64,000 nt of DNA from an uncultured Lachnospiraceae bacterium (GTDB lineage: Bacteria > Bacillota > Clostridia > Lachnospirales > Lachnospiraceae): NCBI GenBank assembly GCA_959022495.1, contig CAUEYX010000003.1:1-64000 (forward strand). Direction: 5' to 3'. Position 1 is the stretch's first letter. Every line of letters starts with the position of its first letter. The notes under the pieces are model-generated. The model was not told the DNA's origin. It searched no databases and worked only from the letters and a program-made list of their open reading frames with translations. Below, in pieces: positions 8,560-18,700 of this stretch. The position numbers were made by a program, and so were the translations under genes.

Positions 8560-11373
8560 ATGGAACAGAAAAAGACAAACTTTATTATCCCGCACACACA
8601 CTGGGACAGGGAGTGGAGATACCCCATCTGGAAGAACCGAATGCTGCTGATCCAGTTCATGGACGAACTGCTGGAGACATTGGACAAGCACGAGGATTAC
8701 AACTGCTTCCTGCTGGACGGTCAGGCGGCTCCCATTGACGACTACCTGGATGTAAAGACGGAGAACAAAGAAAAAGTAGAGAAATATATCAAAGACGGCC
8801 GGATCGCGGTGGGACCGTGGTACACGCTGCCGGATCTGTATCCCCTGGACGGGGAGTGTCTGGTGCGCAACCTGTTAAAAGGAATCCGCGCGGCAGAGGC
8901 ACACGGGAAATGCATGAAAGTGGGATACAACTCCTTCGGATGGGGACAGACCGCGCAGTTCCCGCAGCTGTATGACAAGTTCGGCATTAACTTTATTATC
9001 TGCGCGAAAAAGGTGTCAAAAGACAGGGCGCCTGAGAGCGAGTTCATGTGGGAAGGTCCGGACGGCACAAAAGTCCTGACTACCCGCCTGGGAGAGAACG
9101 CGAGGGCAAACTTCTATTTCTATACATACCTTTACGGAAAATACGGGGTTAACTGCTTAAGCAGTGAGTTCTCGTACCGGCCGGAACTGTCCGGCACGGC
9201 GGTGCACAATGCCGGAATGGGACATGAGGATGAGGACTTCTTCATGGTATCTCCGAAGAAGGGCTATAGCAAAGACTGGCTCCACAAAGGATTCACAGAC
9301 GCGGAGAAAGGGACAGAGGCAACGGTCGCAAAAAATGACAGGCTGTATCTGAACGGAACCGATTTCTCCACCCCGCATCCGGAACTCACGGACATGATCA
9401 AAGACTTAAAAGAAGTATTCCCGGATGAGGAATTCGTCAATACCCGCCTGGAAGCATACGCGGAGCGGATGCACGAGGTGCTGGACAAAGACAGTCTGCG
9501 CACCGTGTTCGGAGAACTCAGGGACGGCCCGTCCTGCGACTGCTCCGGAAACGCCCTGGCATCCCGCATGTATCTGAAGCTGCTGAACAAGAAGGCAGAG
9601 AACATCCTGATCCGCCAGGCAGAGCCATTCATGGCAGTGAACATGCTTCTGGGCAATGGCTATGAAGAAGGATACTTGAGAAAGGCATGGGACTATCTGA
9701 TTAAATCCCATCCCCATGACTCCATCAACGGCGTGACCCAGGACAAGACAGCGGACGACGTAGAGTACCGGCTGAATCAGGCCATCGAGATGGGACAGGT
9801 GCTCTGTGACGAGGCGGCATACGCGGTGATCCGCAAGCTGGACTTGGGCGGAGAATACGCGGGAAAACAGGCGGTTGTCGTCTTTAACCCGCAGCCGTTT
9901 GAAATAGAAGAGGTCTGCAAAGTCATGGTCACCACGCCGAGACAGGATGATGTGTGGAGCATGACCGCGCACGATATCCACGGAAACGAGCTGAAGGTGC
10001 AGGAGATCAGCAGGGATGAGAAAGACTTCCCGGTCCACGACCTGGAGGCAAGGCCCTGGCCGTTCGCAGTGGACCGCCACCTGATGTATCTGGAGACAGG
10101 GAAGATCCCGGCAATGGGATACAAGGTGATCCTGCTGGAGACAAAGAGTAACTTTTCCCGGACGCATTACTACTGGATGGAAATGAGAAAATCCGAAGGG
10201 AATGATATCTGCACAGCAGACAATGTGCTTGAAAATGAGAACTTAAAAGTAACAGTCAACTTAAACGGGACAGTCAATCTCCTGGATAAACATACGGGTG
10301 AGATTTATGAAAACCTCCACTATTTTGAAGATGCGGGGGATGTGGGAAATTACTGGGCCTACTATCCGCCGTACCATAACCAGATCCACACAACGCTGAG
10401 CAATTGCGCGGACGTGTGGTGCGAGGATAATGGTCCGCTGTCCGCCACACTGGGTATCCGCTACTACATGCAGCTGCCGGCCAAGGGATATGAGTCCAAA
10501 TGCGGCGTGCACGGTGAAGGAAGCAGGAGTAAGGAGACGAAAGAGTTTGAGATCCTTTCCTACCTTACCTTGGCGAAAGGCGCAAAGAGCCTGAAAGTCC
10601 GCACGATCGTGGACAATAACGTAGAGAACCACAGACTGAGAGTGGCATTCCCGACTGGAATCAGCGCGGAGATGGTAGACACGGCAGGACACTTTGTGGT
10701 AGACAAACGCCCGGCGCATCCGGTCAAAGACGCAGACGGAACCTTCTATCCGGAGATGCGCACACTGCCTATGCAGATGTTCGCGGATGTGAGCGATGAC
10801 AAGAAAGGTCTTGGCATTGTGAATAGCTGCTTCACAGAGTATGAGATGAAGGACAACCAGACACTTTATTTCACCCTGTTCCGTGCCATGGGCAACATGA
10901 TCGTGACATGGTGGGAGGCAGTCGGAGAATTCCCGGGCAAGATGGGAAGTCAGCTTCTTAGAAAGATGGAATACGAATACGCCATCTATCCGCATAAAGG
11001 AAACTGGGAGGAAGCGGGAGTCTATGCTGAGGCAGGGAAGTTGAACGCTCCGGTCATGGCGTATCAGGTATCCGGCGGATGCGAAGGAAAGCTTCCGTTA
11101 GAGCAGGGATTCTTAAGGGTAAGCGACAAGAACCTTCAAGTATCTGCCTTGAAGAAGGCAGAGGACAGAGACAGCCTGATCCTGAGAGTGTATAATCCGA
11201 CGAGCCAGCCGATCCAGGCTGAGATCTCACTCACAGTGCCGGGAGCAGATGTCAAAGAAGTGATCACCTGTAACATGAACGAAGAGCGGACAGAAGAAGT
11301 GCTGGCCGTAGAGAATAACTGCTTCACAGTCAATTTGGGAGTCAACAAGATCAGCACATTCGAGATCATATAA
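8560..11373 (+). CDS. GH38 alpha-mannosidase-like glycosidase
   Basis: A 937-residue protein without a signal peptide, so probably cytosolic. The GH38 zinc site is visible as PHTHWDREW (His14, Asp16) at the N-terminus and as SHPHDSINGV near residue 385. The central three-helix and C-terminal beta domains characteristic of the family follow. In most GH38 enzymes the nucleophile is an Asp in a DSFG or DPFG motif. Here the matching stretch reads GYNSFGWGQ (residues 122-130), with Asn124 where Asp is expected. Activity on mannosides is therefore uncertain: it could be a variant subfamily with another mechanism or substrate. It is coupled to the upstream UroD-family gene (12-nt gap). Confidence 0.88.
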   Translation: MEQKKTNFIIPHTHWDREWRYPIWKNRMLLIQFMDELLETLDKHEDYNCFLLDGQAAPIDDYLDVKTENKEKVEKYIKDGRIAVGPWYTLPDLYPLDGECLVRNLLKGIRAAEAHGKCMKVGYNSFGWGQTAQFPQLYDKFGINFIICAKKVSKDRAPESEFMWEGPDGTKVLTTRLGENARANFYFYTYLYGKYGVNCLSSEFSYRPELSGTAVHNAGMGHEDEDFFMVSPKKGYSKDWLHKGFTDAEKGTEATVAKNDRLYLNGTDFSTPHPELTDMIKDLKEVFPDEEFVNTRLEAYAERMHEVLDKDSLRTVFGELRDGPSCDCSGNALASRMYLKLLNKKAENILIRQAEPFMAVNMLLGNGYEEGYLRKAWDYLIKSHPHDSINGVTQDKTADDVEYRLNQAIEMGQVLCDEAAYAVIRKLDLGGEYAGKQAVVVFNPQPFEIEEVCKVMVTTPRQDDVWSMTAHDIHGNELKVQEISRDEKDFPVHDLEARPWPFAVDRHLMYLETGKIPAMGYKVILLETKSNFSRTHYYWMEMRKSEGNDICTADNVLENENLKVTVNLNGTVNLLDKHTGEIYENLHYFEDAGDVGNYWAYYPPYHNQIHTTLSNCADVWCEDNGPLSATLGIRYYMQLPAKGYESKCGVHGEGSRSKETKEFEILSYLTLAKGAKSLKVRTIVDNNVENHRLRVAFPTGISAEMVDTAGHFVVDKRPAHPVKDADGTFYPEMRTLPMQMFADVSDDKKGLGIVNSCFTEYEMKDNQTLYFTLFRAMGNMIVTWWEAVGEFPGKMGSQLLRKMEYEYAIYPHKGNWEEAGVYAEAGKLNAPVMAYQVSGGCEGKLPLEQGFLRVSDKNLQVSALKKAEDRDSLILRVYNPTSQPIQAEISLTVPGADVKEVITCNMNEERTEEVLAVENNCFTVNLGVNKISTFEII

Positions 11374-11467
11374 ATACGGAACACGATAATGTACCATGAC
11401 TGCTGGAGATCATGCAGACAGATTACAGCATCAGATCATAATAACAGATCATGAGAGGTAAATAACA

Positions 11468-12493
11468 ATGACGAAAAAAGAACGTATGCTGGCGGCACTC
11501 CGCCGCCAGCCGGTTGACAGAATCCCTCGGGGAGAACTTGCGATCGAGGGCGGGTTTGTTGAAAATTTTATCAAAGTCACAGATAAGCCGATGTCTCGCT
11601 TTCAGAAAGAGATATATGTGAGAGAAGAACTGGGAATCGATTTTGTTGATATCCATGAATTTCCCAGAAAGCTTCTGGGATATGCGGATGACGGATATCC
11701 GATCTATGAGAGCCCGTTTAAAGATGTGTTCAAAGAGACTCCGCACAGTTTCCAGATGTTGAAGCCTGCGCTGGAAGACATCGAGGATGTGGAGGTTTAT
11801 GAGCCGGCGGATCTCTCTGTGGCAACCCACCATATGCTGGACTTCTATAAAAAAAATACGGATCTCTTCCTGATCTGCCAGGTCAATGGTCCGGTAAGCG
11901 GACTGGACTGGTGTCTGGGGATGGAAGATTATATGTGTTACTGTATGACAGATCCGGAACTGGTAGCACAGATGGCGGAGAAACTGATGAAATTTGAACT
12001 GGCGAGAGCGAAACTCTTCCTGGATCACGGAGCAGAGGCGATCCTGATCGCAGATGATATTGCCTTTAATACCGGACTGCTGCTTCCGCCGGAGACGATG
12101 AAGGCAGTTGCATACCCGTATTATAAGATGATGATCGACGGCATCAAGGCACACAAAGATGTGCCGGTGATTTTCCACAGCGACGGATATCTTTACGATG
12201 AACTTCCGAATATCATCGCGTGCGGCTTTGACGCGATCCAGTCCCTCCAGCCATCAGCAGGTATGGACATCGCGAAGATCAAGGAGGAGTTCGGGGATCA
12301 GATCTGCCTGATGGGCAATGTGGACCTGAATTATCTGCTTCCGTTCGGGAAGCCGGAAGAGGTAAGAGAAGAAGTCAAGAAACTGGTACAGATAGCAGGA
12401 CCGGAAGGATTTATTCTCACTACATGCAATATTATTACAGACGCGGTTCCGGTAGAGAACGCGAAGGCGATGTATTATTTTGACAAAGATTAG
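11468..12493 (+). CDS. UroD-family methyltransferase-like protein
   Basis: A 341-residue TIM-barrel protein of the UroD/MtaA superfamily, with the typical start TKKERMLAALRRQPVDRIPR. The HxCG zinc motif is altered to HSDG (near base 12177), but a C-terminal Cys is present in LTTCNI (near 12424). The pattern His-Asp-Cys is shared with the genes at 14705 and 24428 and differs from that at 7504. It may be a methyltransferase with an altered metal site. It is 94 nt downstream of the GH38 gene and is followed by a terminator shared with the convergent AraC gene. Confidence 0.83.
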   Translation: MTKKERMLAALRRQPVDRIPRGELAIEGGFVENFIKVTDKPMSRFQKEIYVREELGIDFVDIHEFPRKLLGYADDGYPIYESPFKDVFKETPHSFQMLKPALEDIEDVEVYEPADLSVATHHMLDFYKKNTDLFLICQVNGPVSGLDWCLGMEDYMCYCMTDPELVAQMAEKLMKFELARAKLFLDHGAEAILIADDIAFNTGLLLPPETMKAVAYPYYKMMIDGIKAHKDVPVIFHSDGYLYDELPNIIACGFDAIQSLQPSAGMDIAKIKEEFGDQICLMGNVDLNYLLPFGKPEEVREEVKKLVQIAGPEGFILTTCNIITDAVPVENAKAMYYFDKD

Positions 12494-12536
12494 GAGACAA
12501 TTTAAACAAAAGCATGATTTTTAAAGCCTCATGGAA

Positions 12537-12582
12537 GAGAACTGCCTTGTCATTGTAAGGGATGACGGGCAGCTCTTTTTTT
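12537..12582. terminator. Terminator between convergent genes
   Basis: GAGAACTGCC (12537-12546) pairs with GGGCAGCTC (12567-12575), followed by TTTTTTT. It overlaps the 3' end of the minus-strand AraC gene and terminates the plus-strand UroD-family gene. Confidence 0.6.
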
Positions 12583-13437
12583 GTATTCCTGTGGAGTATA
12601 CGAGGCATATCTTTTAAAGACAGTGGAGAAATAACTGCTCGTATTAAACCCAAGTTCCATGGCGGTTTCAGTGATATTTTTCTTTTCAAGAAGCAGAGAT
12701 TTCGCATATTCAATTTTCTGCATATTGATAAAATCCCTCGGGGAAGTCCCTATCTGCGCTTTGAATTTGTGCTTAAACTGCGAGTCAGAAAGACCGCATA
12801 AGGAGGCCAGCATTTCAAGGGAAGGGACTTCGCAGATGTGGTCCATAATGTAATTTACCGCCTTTCCAATATCCGGGGAGAGTCCGGGGGTTATCTCCGT
12901 GCTGTACTCCAGCAGCTGCCGGATAAATAATGTCAGATAAGCGGCCTCTGTATATTGATTTCCTCTGTTTAGAGCCAGGTGAAATGCCTTTTTCAGCAGA
13001 GATTTCATTTTTGATGTATCTGTTTTCACAATATGGGAAGGAGTATGAAAAAGATTTTCAAGCAGATTCTGTGTCGCGGAGGGACTTAAGAAAAGGATCT
13101 CGTCTGTTTTTGTGCAGTCTAAATGAAACCAGTAGAATTCACCGGTTGATAAAGGGGTTAAATTGGTCCCGTGGATTTCATCCGGTTTTGTGATAAAAAC
13201 ATCACCTCCGGACAATTTGTAATCCCGATGCTCCGTAGAAAATGTAAAAAGCCCCCTGACAATATAAGTGATTTCAAACAGATTTTTATGATAGTGGGAA
13301 ACAAGGGGCGCCTCCGCCGCCATGATTTGATAATGCCCGAAGAAATCAAGTCCCGGTATCAGGAGCTGCCCGCCGGTCAAAGTCTGGCGGACATCAGAGA
13401 GACAAGATTCGCTGGGGCAGGGGAGCGCTGACGTCAT
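12550..13437 (-). CDS. AraC family transcriptional regulator with N-terminal cupin
   Basis: A 295-residue regulator. The N-terminal cupin-like sensor domain (about residues 25-165) contains HKNLFEITYI and GGDVFITKPDEIH. The C-terminal AraC HTH pair (about 195-290) contains SQFKHKFKAQIG and NTSSYFSTVFKRY. It starts at 13437 behind AGGAGG. It is closely related in layout to the regulator at 20066, which suggests duplication. It diverges from the UroD-family gene at 13583, and a pair of 20-bp-spaced direct repeats lies between them. A sugar or glycoside is the expected ligand, but this cannot be read from the sequence. Confidence 0.9.
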   Translation of the reverse strand: MTSALPCPSESCLSDVRQTLTGGQLLIPGLDFFGHYQIMAAEAPLVSHYHKNLFEITYIVRGLFTFSTEHRDYKLSGGDVFITKPDEIHGTNLTPLSTGEFYWFHLDCTKTDEILFLSPSATQNLLENLFHTPSHIVKTDTSKMKSLLKKAFHLALNRGNQYTEAAYLTLFIRQLLEYSTEITPGLSPDIGKAVNYIMDHICEVPSLEMLASLCGLSDSQFKHKFKAQIGTSPRDFINMQKIEYAKSLLLEKKNITETAMELGFNTSSYFSTVFKRYASYTPQEYKKRAARHPLQ

Positions 13438-13507
13438 ATCGATTTCCTCCTAATCGTGTTTTTGTTTAATTTTGTGCAGTGCCTTATTCTGATAGCAGCA
13501 TATTTTT

Positions 13508-13549
13508 GTTAATTATATAATTGAATCTAGCAGAAGTCAATTGAATCCC
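13508..13549. promoter_or_regulatory. Direct-repeat operator between divergent araC and UroD-family genes
   Basis: ATTGAATC occurs at 13520 and again at 13540, exactly 20 bp apart, each followed by an AGCAG- or GGCAGG-like tail. This is the spacing expected for an AraC-family dimer. On the minus strand an AT-rich TATAAT-like box next to the repeats could be the promoter of the araC gene, implying autoregulation. Confidence 0.45.
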
Positions 13550-13582
13550 GGCAGGTGAAAATGGAAAGGTGGAAATGGAAAG

Positions 13583-14677
13583 ATGAATGGAAGAGAACGA
13601 ATGCTGACCGCGCTGGATGGAGGGTGTCCGGACAGGCTTCCGGCGACGACACATCATGTCATGGATTACTTTCTGGATACATACATGGACGGATGTACGT
13701 CCCAGCAGTTTTTCGGACAGATGGGACTTGACCCGATCTACTGGGTCAATGATTATGAGTATACAGAGAAGGAGAATGAGAGCTGGCGCATCGAGTCAGA
13801 AGAGCTGCCCGGGCAGGCGTATAAGACGGTGCAGTATTGGGTTCGGACGCCTAAGAAAACGCTGAGCATGGTACTGCAGTCAAATCAGTATACCACATGG
13901 ATATCGGAACATTTGATCAAAGAGAAAAAAGATATTGAGATCCTGGCACAGTATCTGCCTAGTCCAATTGCTAGAAAAGATCTTATCAACGAGGCGGCCG
14001 CCAGGTATCCGGAAAGTATTATCCGGGGAAATATCCCATCTTTTGACATCTTCGGGCAGCCGGGCTGCTGGCAGGATCTGGCGTGTATTTATGGCATACA
14101 GGATCTGATTATGGAGACATACGACGACCCGAAGTGGGTAGAAGAAGCGCTGAACATCCTTCTAAAACGAAAGCTGGATTATACGGTTACGCTGGAAGGG
14201 TGCAGATATGACATTTTGGAACTTGGAGGCGGCGACGCGTCTACAACCGTTATATCTCCCGGAATATTTGATGAGTTTGTGGCGCCGTATGACAGCCAGA
14301 TCGTAAAGGCAGTGCAGGAAAAGGGCATCCGGGTCGTGTATCACACGTGTGGGGGCATGATGCCGATCCTGGAGAATATCGCCGACATGGGGGTAGACGC
14401 GATGGAGACATTTACCCCGGTGGATATGGGCGGAGATGTTGATCTTGCCGAAGCCAAGAGACGGATCGGCGGCCGGGTATGTATGATCGGTGGATTTGAT
14501 CAGTTTCATTTCTTTACGGGATGTACGCCGGAGGATACCAGGAGAAAGGTAAGGGAATGCTTTCAGGCAGCAGGGTCAAATGGCGGGTTCATTCTCTCGC
14601 CGTCAGACCATTTCTTTGACGCTGATCCCGAGCTGATCCGCGCGTTTGCTGATGAAGCGGCAAAATGTATCTATTAA
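13583..14677 (+). CDS. UroD-family methyltransferase-like protein
   Basis: A 364-residue member of the UroD/MtaA superfamily, starting NGRERMLTALDGGCPDRLP. The HxCG zinc motif is present (YHTCGG near base 14342), but the C-terminal Cys is replaced: the matching region reads ILSPSDHFF. It is therefore of the His-Cys type without the third ligand, like the gene at 7504. GGTGGAAATGGAAAG precedes the ATG. A second UroD-family gene follows after 27 nt, so the two are probably co-transcribed and may act on related substrates or form a heteromer. Confidence 0.84.
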   Translation: MNGRERMLTALDGGCPDRLPATTHHVMDYFLDTYMDGCTSQQFFGQMGLDPIYWVNDYEYTEKENESWRIESEELPGQAYKTVQYWVRTPKKTLSMVLQSNQYTTWISEHLIKEKKDIEILAQYLPSPIARKDLINEAAARYPESIIRGNIPSFDIFGQPGCWQDLACIYGIQDLIMETYDDPKWVEEALNILLKRKLDYTVTLEGCRYDILELGGGDASTTVISPGIFDEFVAPYDSQIVKAVQEKGIRVVYHTCGGMMPILENIADMGVDAMETFTPVDMGGDVDLAEAKRRIGGRVCMIGGFDQFHFFTGCTPEDTRRKVRECFQAAGSNGGFILSPSDHFFDADPELIRAFADEAAKCIY

Positions 14678-14704
14678 CAACGACACTGAAAGGAGAGAAA
14701 TACG

Positions 14705-15730
14705 ATGACAGATTCTAGAACATTGGTATACCAGACACTTCAATATGAAGATCCCGAACGGATTCCCCGCCAGATATGGGATATCCGCTGGACCTATGAC
14801 AATTACCCACAGGAAATAAAAAAATTAAAGCAGGAATATCCGGATGATCTCGTAACGTGTCCTCGGTTCTTAAAAAGTGAACCCAGTCGCAAGGGAGATC
14901 CTTATACGCTTGGCACCTACATAGATGAGTGGGGGTGCGTATTTGAAAATAGATTTGAAGGGATTATCGGCGAAGTAAAGAGCGCACAGATTGTTTCGGA
15001 TGAATGGGAAGAAGCGGCGGATCTCAAAGTACCGGAGGCATTGCTGGATCTGGACACAGACGCGGTGAACGCGTACTGCCATAATACAGACAGGTTCGTC
15101 CTGGCAGAAACAACGGTGCGGATTTTTGAGAGACTGCAGTTCCTGGCGGGAACAGAAAAAACATTAATGGATCTGTATATGGACCCAGATAGTATGAAGC
15201 CGGCCATACAGAAAGTACATGAATTTTTCTGCCGGGAAATGGAGGCGTGGGCAAAGACAGATGTGGACGCTATGGTGTTTCAGGATGACTGGGGTACCCA
15301 GATCAGTCTGCTTATATCACCAGAATTGTGGAAAGAGATTTTTAAACCGCTGTATGCGGACTATAAAGCCATCGCAAGACAATACGGAAAAAAGCTGTTC
15401 ATGCATTCAGATGGATATATTTTAGACATCATCCCGGAACTGATCGATATTGGCATAGACGCCCTGAATTCTCAGATATTCTGTATGGGACTGGATAAAC
15501 TGGAACAATTCAGAGGAAAGATTACCTTCTGGGGTGAAATAGACAGGCAGCAGATCCTGCCTTTCGGATCAAAAGAGGATGCGGACCAGGCGGTGCGGAG
15601 CGTCAAAAAGCATCTGTGGGATCGTGGGGGCTGTATCGCGCAGTGTGATTTTGGAGTTGGGTCAAAACCGGAAAATGTATTCCAGGTGTTTAAAACATGG
15701 GATGAGATAGGGAGGAGAAACAGGATATGA
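14705..15730 (+). CDS. UroD-family methyltransferase-like protein, paralogue of the 24428 gene
   Basis: A 341-residue UroD/MtaA superfamily protein starting TDSRTLVYQTLQYEDPERIP. The metal motif reads MHSDGY (near base 15403), with a C-terminal Cys in AQCDFG (near 15643). It is very similar over its full length to the protein at 24428-25459, so the two arose by recent duplication. AAAGGAGAG precedes the start. Its stop codon overlaps the start of the broken beta-helix gene (ATGA), showing that methyltransferase-like and surface glycosidase-like genes share transcripts here. Confidence 0.84.
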   Translation: MTDSRTLVYQTLQYEDPERIPRQIWDIRWTYDNYPQEIKKLKQEYPDDLVTCPRFLKSEPSRKGDPYTLGTYIDEWGCVFENRFEGIIGEVKSAQIVSDEWEEAADLKVPEALLDLDTDAVNAYCHNTDRFVLAETTVRIFERLQFLAGTEKTLMDLYMDPDSMKPAIQKVHEFFCREMEAWAKTDVDAMVFQDDWGTQISLLISPELWKEIFKPLYADYKAIARQYGKKLFMHSDGYILDIIPELIDIGIDALNSQIFCMGLDKLEQFRGKITFWGEIDRQQILPFGSKEDADQAVRSVKKHLWDRGGCIAQCDFGVGSKPENVFQVFKTWDEIGRRNRI

Positions 15731-18700
15731 AAACAAAAAAAGCGGGGGTGTCACGGTGGAAAAGGGCTGTGCTGAGTGGAATGTTATGTGCATCAATGGT
15801 TGTACAGAATGGACCGTTTCTATTTCCCGACCCGGTGAGCGTACTGGCAGAAGAGAACGAGTACCAGATCGTGCTTACGGATGATTTTGAAAGCTATGGG
15901 GAGGGGGCGCTTCCATCTGATCGTTACCGCTCTGTTGATGAAGGGTGGAGGGTTGTGAGTGACGGCAGCGGAGGAAAGGCGGTCACAGCTTCAGTAAATG
16001 AGACAGAAACACTGAAAGTGATCCAGGCAGACTGTGCATACATGGACAGAGGGATTGCATTTGATTTTAAATATGATGGAGAATTTAAAAGATAGGACGG
16101 TTTTTATATCCGCCTTGCTTCCAGAGAAGATGGAACCAATCGATATTATTCTTTATGCCCGGGCTTTGGAAGCGCGAATATTGTGGCAGACGCTAACATT
16201 AAGAGCGCCCAGGAAGAGATGAAACCAGATACATGGTATCGGTGTGAAAGCAGTATCAAAGACGGTCAGATGAAGATTAAAGTATGGGAGAGGGACCAGG
16301 AAGAACCGGCAGACTGGGATCTGACATACAGCTATGGACAGCTTGGAGGTTCAGCGGAAGATACTTATATGGAGTTTATGCTGGATGCCAGAAGCGGAGG
16401 CTCCAATGTATCCGCGCTTGTAGATAATCTGGAAATCGGAGGCTGGGAAGAAGAACCTTTTATAGAGACAGAGCCGGGGTATACTTATTTTGCGGATGAT
16501 TATGAATCTTATGAGCCCGGAGCGGCGGATAAGGATACAATGCCTGCGCAGTATACCGTGATTGATGACGGCTACAGTATCGCAGAGACAGATGACGGTC
16601 AGGTACTGCAGGTGACGACGGACGCAGACACCGAGACCACAGGAACAGCACAGATGATTCTGGACTGTGACCTGGTGGACAAACAGGTTACATATGATTT
16701 TCGTTTTGATAAAGATTTTACCGGGCATGACGGGTTTTATATTAAGCTGCATGCCCAGCCCAATGGTTCAGGATCGGATGATGAATATTATTATTCTCTG
16801 AATCCGAATTTTGGATCAAATAATATCATTGTATCCTGTAATACGCAGAATCTCCAGAAAGTAAGCAAAACGATAAGCAAAGATACCTGGTATACATGTA
16901 AGAGCCAGATATATAACGGGAAAATTCGGGTTAAAGTATGGCCCAGAGAGGAGCAGGAACCGGAAAATTGGGATATTGATACCGCTCTGAGCGGGTTCGA
17001 GCTGAAAAAGGAAGGTACCAGGTATAAAATCCAGTTTGTGGACCGCATTGGAGGAAATGGCCCGGTTACAGGACAGATCGACAATTTCTCAATCAAGACA
17101 TGGGAACCGCTGAACGAAAAAGAGGAGTATATCGTTACTGCAAAAGCATTTCCAGAAAATGCCGGAACCGTAAGCGGAAGCGGCAGGTATCTGGCGGGAA
17201 ACCAGGTTACAGTCAGCGCGTACCCGAAGGAAAATTACCGTTTTGTAAACTGGACAGATGAGACAGGAGCCGTAGTAAGTACGGAGAAAAAATATATATT
17301 TACAGTGGATTCAGCGCAAACGCTGACAGCGAACTTTGAGGAGACTTCTCTTGAGATTCAGTCCTTTATGGCAGACGGGCTGACCCAGCTGGCCGAGATC
17401 GATCCGGATGCAAAAACGGTTACTCTCAGATTCGCGTCAGATGTAGATTTAAGTTCTGTACGCCCGTATTTTTATTACACGCCTGATTTTACGCCGTCTG
17501 TGAAGCCATATGACAAAATGGATCTCAGGACCCCGGTCAGCTTTGACGGCTGGACAATCACAGCGCAGCAGAATACTTTAATGCAGGAATTTTATGTTGA
17601 TCCTGAGCATGGAAGTGACAGTAATGCCGGCACAGAAGAGAAGCACGCGTTCGCAACGATTGAGCGGGCGCAGCAGGCGGTCCGAGAGATTACAGACTGG
17701 AACGGAGATGTGATCGTCCATCTGGCGGAAGGCAGTTATATCCTGGATGAGACGCTGAAGTTTACAGCAGAGGATGGAGCTGATAAAGGGTACGCAGTGC
17801 TTTACAAAGGCGCGGGGGCCAATGAGTCTGTAATATCAAGCGGGATTCAGCTGGAAGGATGGAAAAAGAGCAGTGACGTTCCAGGAGTGGATAATGTGTA
17901 TGAAATCGATGTGCCGGAAGGCGCTGAGTATTCCAGGGATCTTTTCGTGGGAAATAAAAAAGCAGACTTGGCATCAGGAACGGATCTTATGGGCTGTTTT
18001 TCTGACCGTAACAGCTATGGGTATACAGTCAGCGGGGCCGCGGAAGAGATGAGTACCTGGAGGAACCAAAGCGATATTGAATTCGTGTACGATGTGGGAT
18101 GGACCAGCAATATCCTTCCGGTAAAAGAAATCGTAAACAATAATGGAACCGTGGAAGTCCATATGAAGGAGGAACCCTTCGAGAATTCGAGAATAAAACT
18201 GAACTGTAATCCCAATAAGCCGACAGCGGTTCAGAATGCTTTTGAACTGCTGGATGAAGAGAATGAATGGTATTTTGACCGGGAGGCAGGTAAAATCTAT
18301 TATATTCCGGAGGATGGGAAGAATCCCGACGATCTTGTCATGATTCTGCCGGCTCTGGATAAACTTGTAGAAGTAAAAGGAGAAAAAGAGAATAAGATAT
18401 ATGGTCTTGGATTCCAGGATGTGGGATTCAAATACACTTCGTTCTTACGTCCTCATATTGAAGGGCAGATCGAGCTTCAGGCCAGTTTTGTATTCGACCC
18501 GGATATGAAAGAGACCAACAATCACGATAATTTTGTAAAGACTCCGGGAGGAGTCACTGCTGCTTATGTGGAAGGCATGCGGGTAGACGGATGTATTTTT
18601 GCCGCTATGGCAGCAGGGGGCTTTGATTATGAAGAGGGCGTTGTGGGAAGCACGGTGACCGGGAGCAGGTTTGAGCAGCTCGGCGCTGCCGGCATGCAGA

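Noticed and set aside
9406..10167. Long minus-strand open frames opposite the GH38 gene
   Set aside because: Their sequence shows no recognisable family or ribosome-binding site, while the plus strand carries clear GH38 motifs. Such frames are common opposite GC-rich genes.
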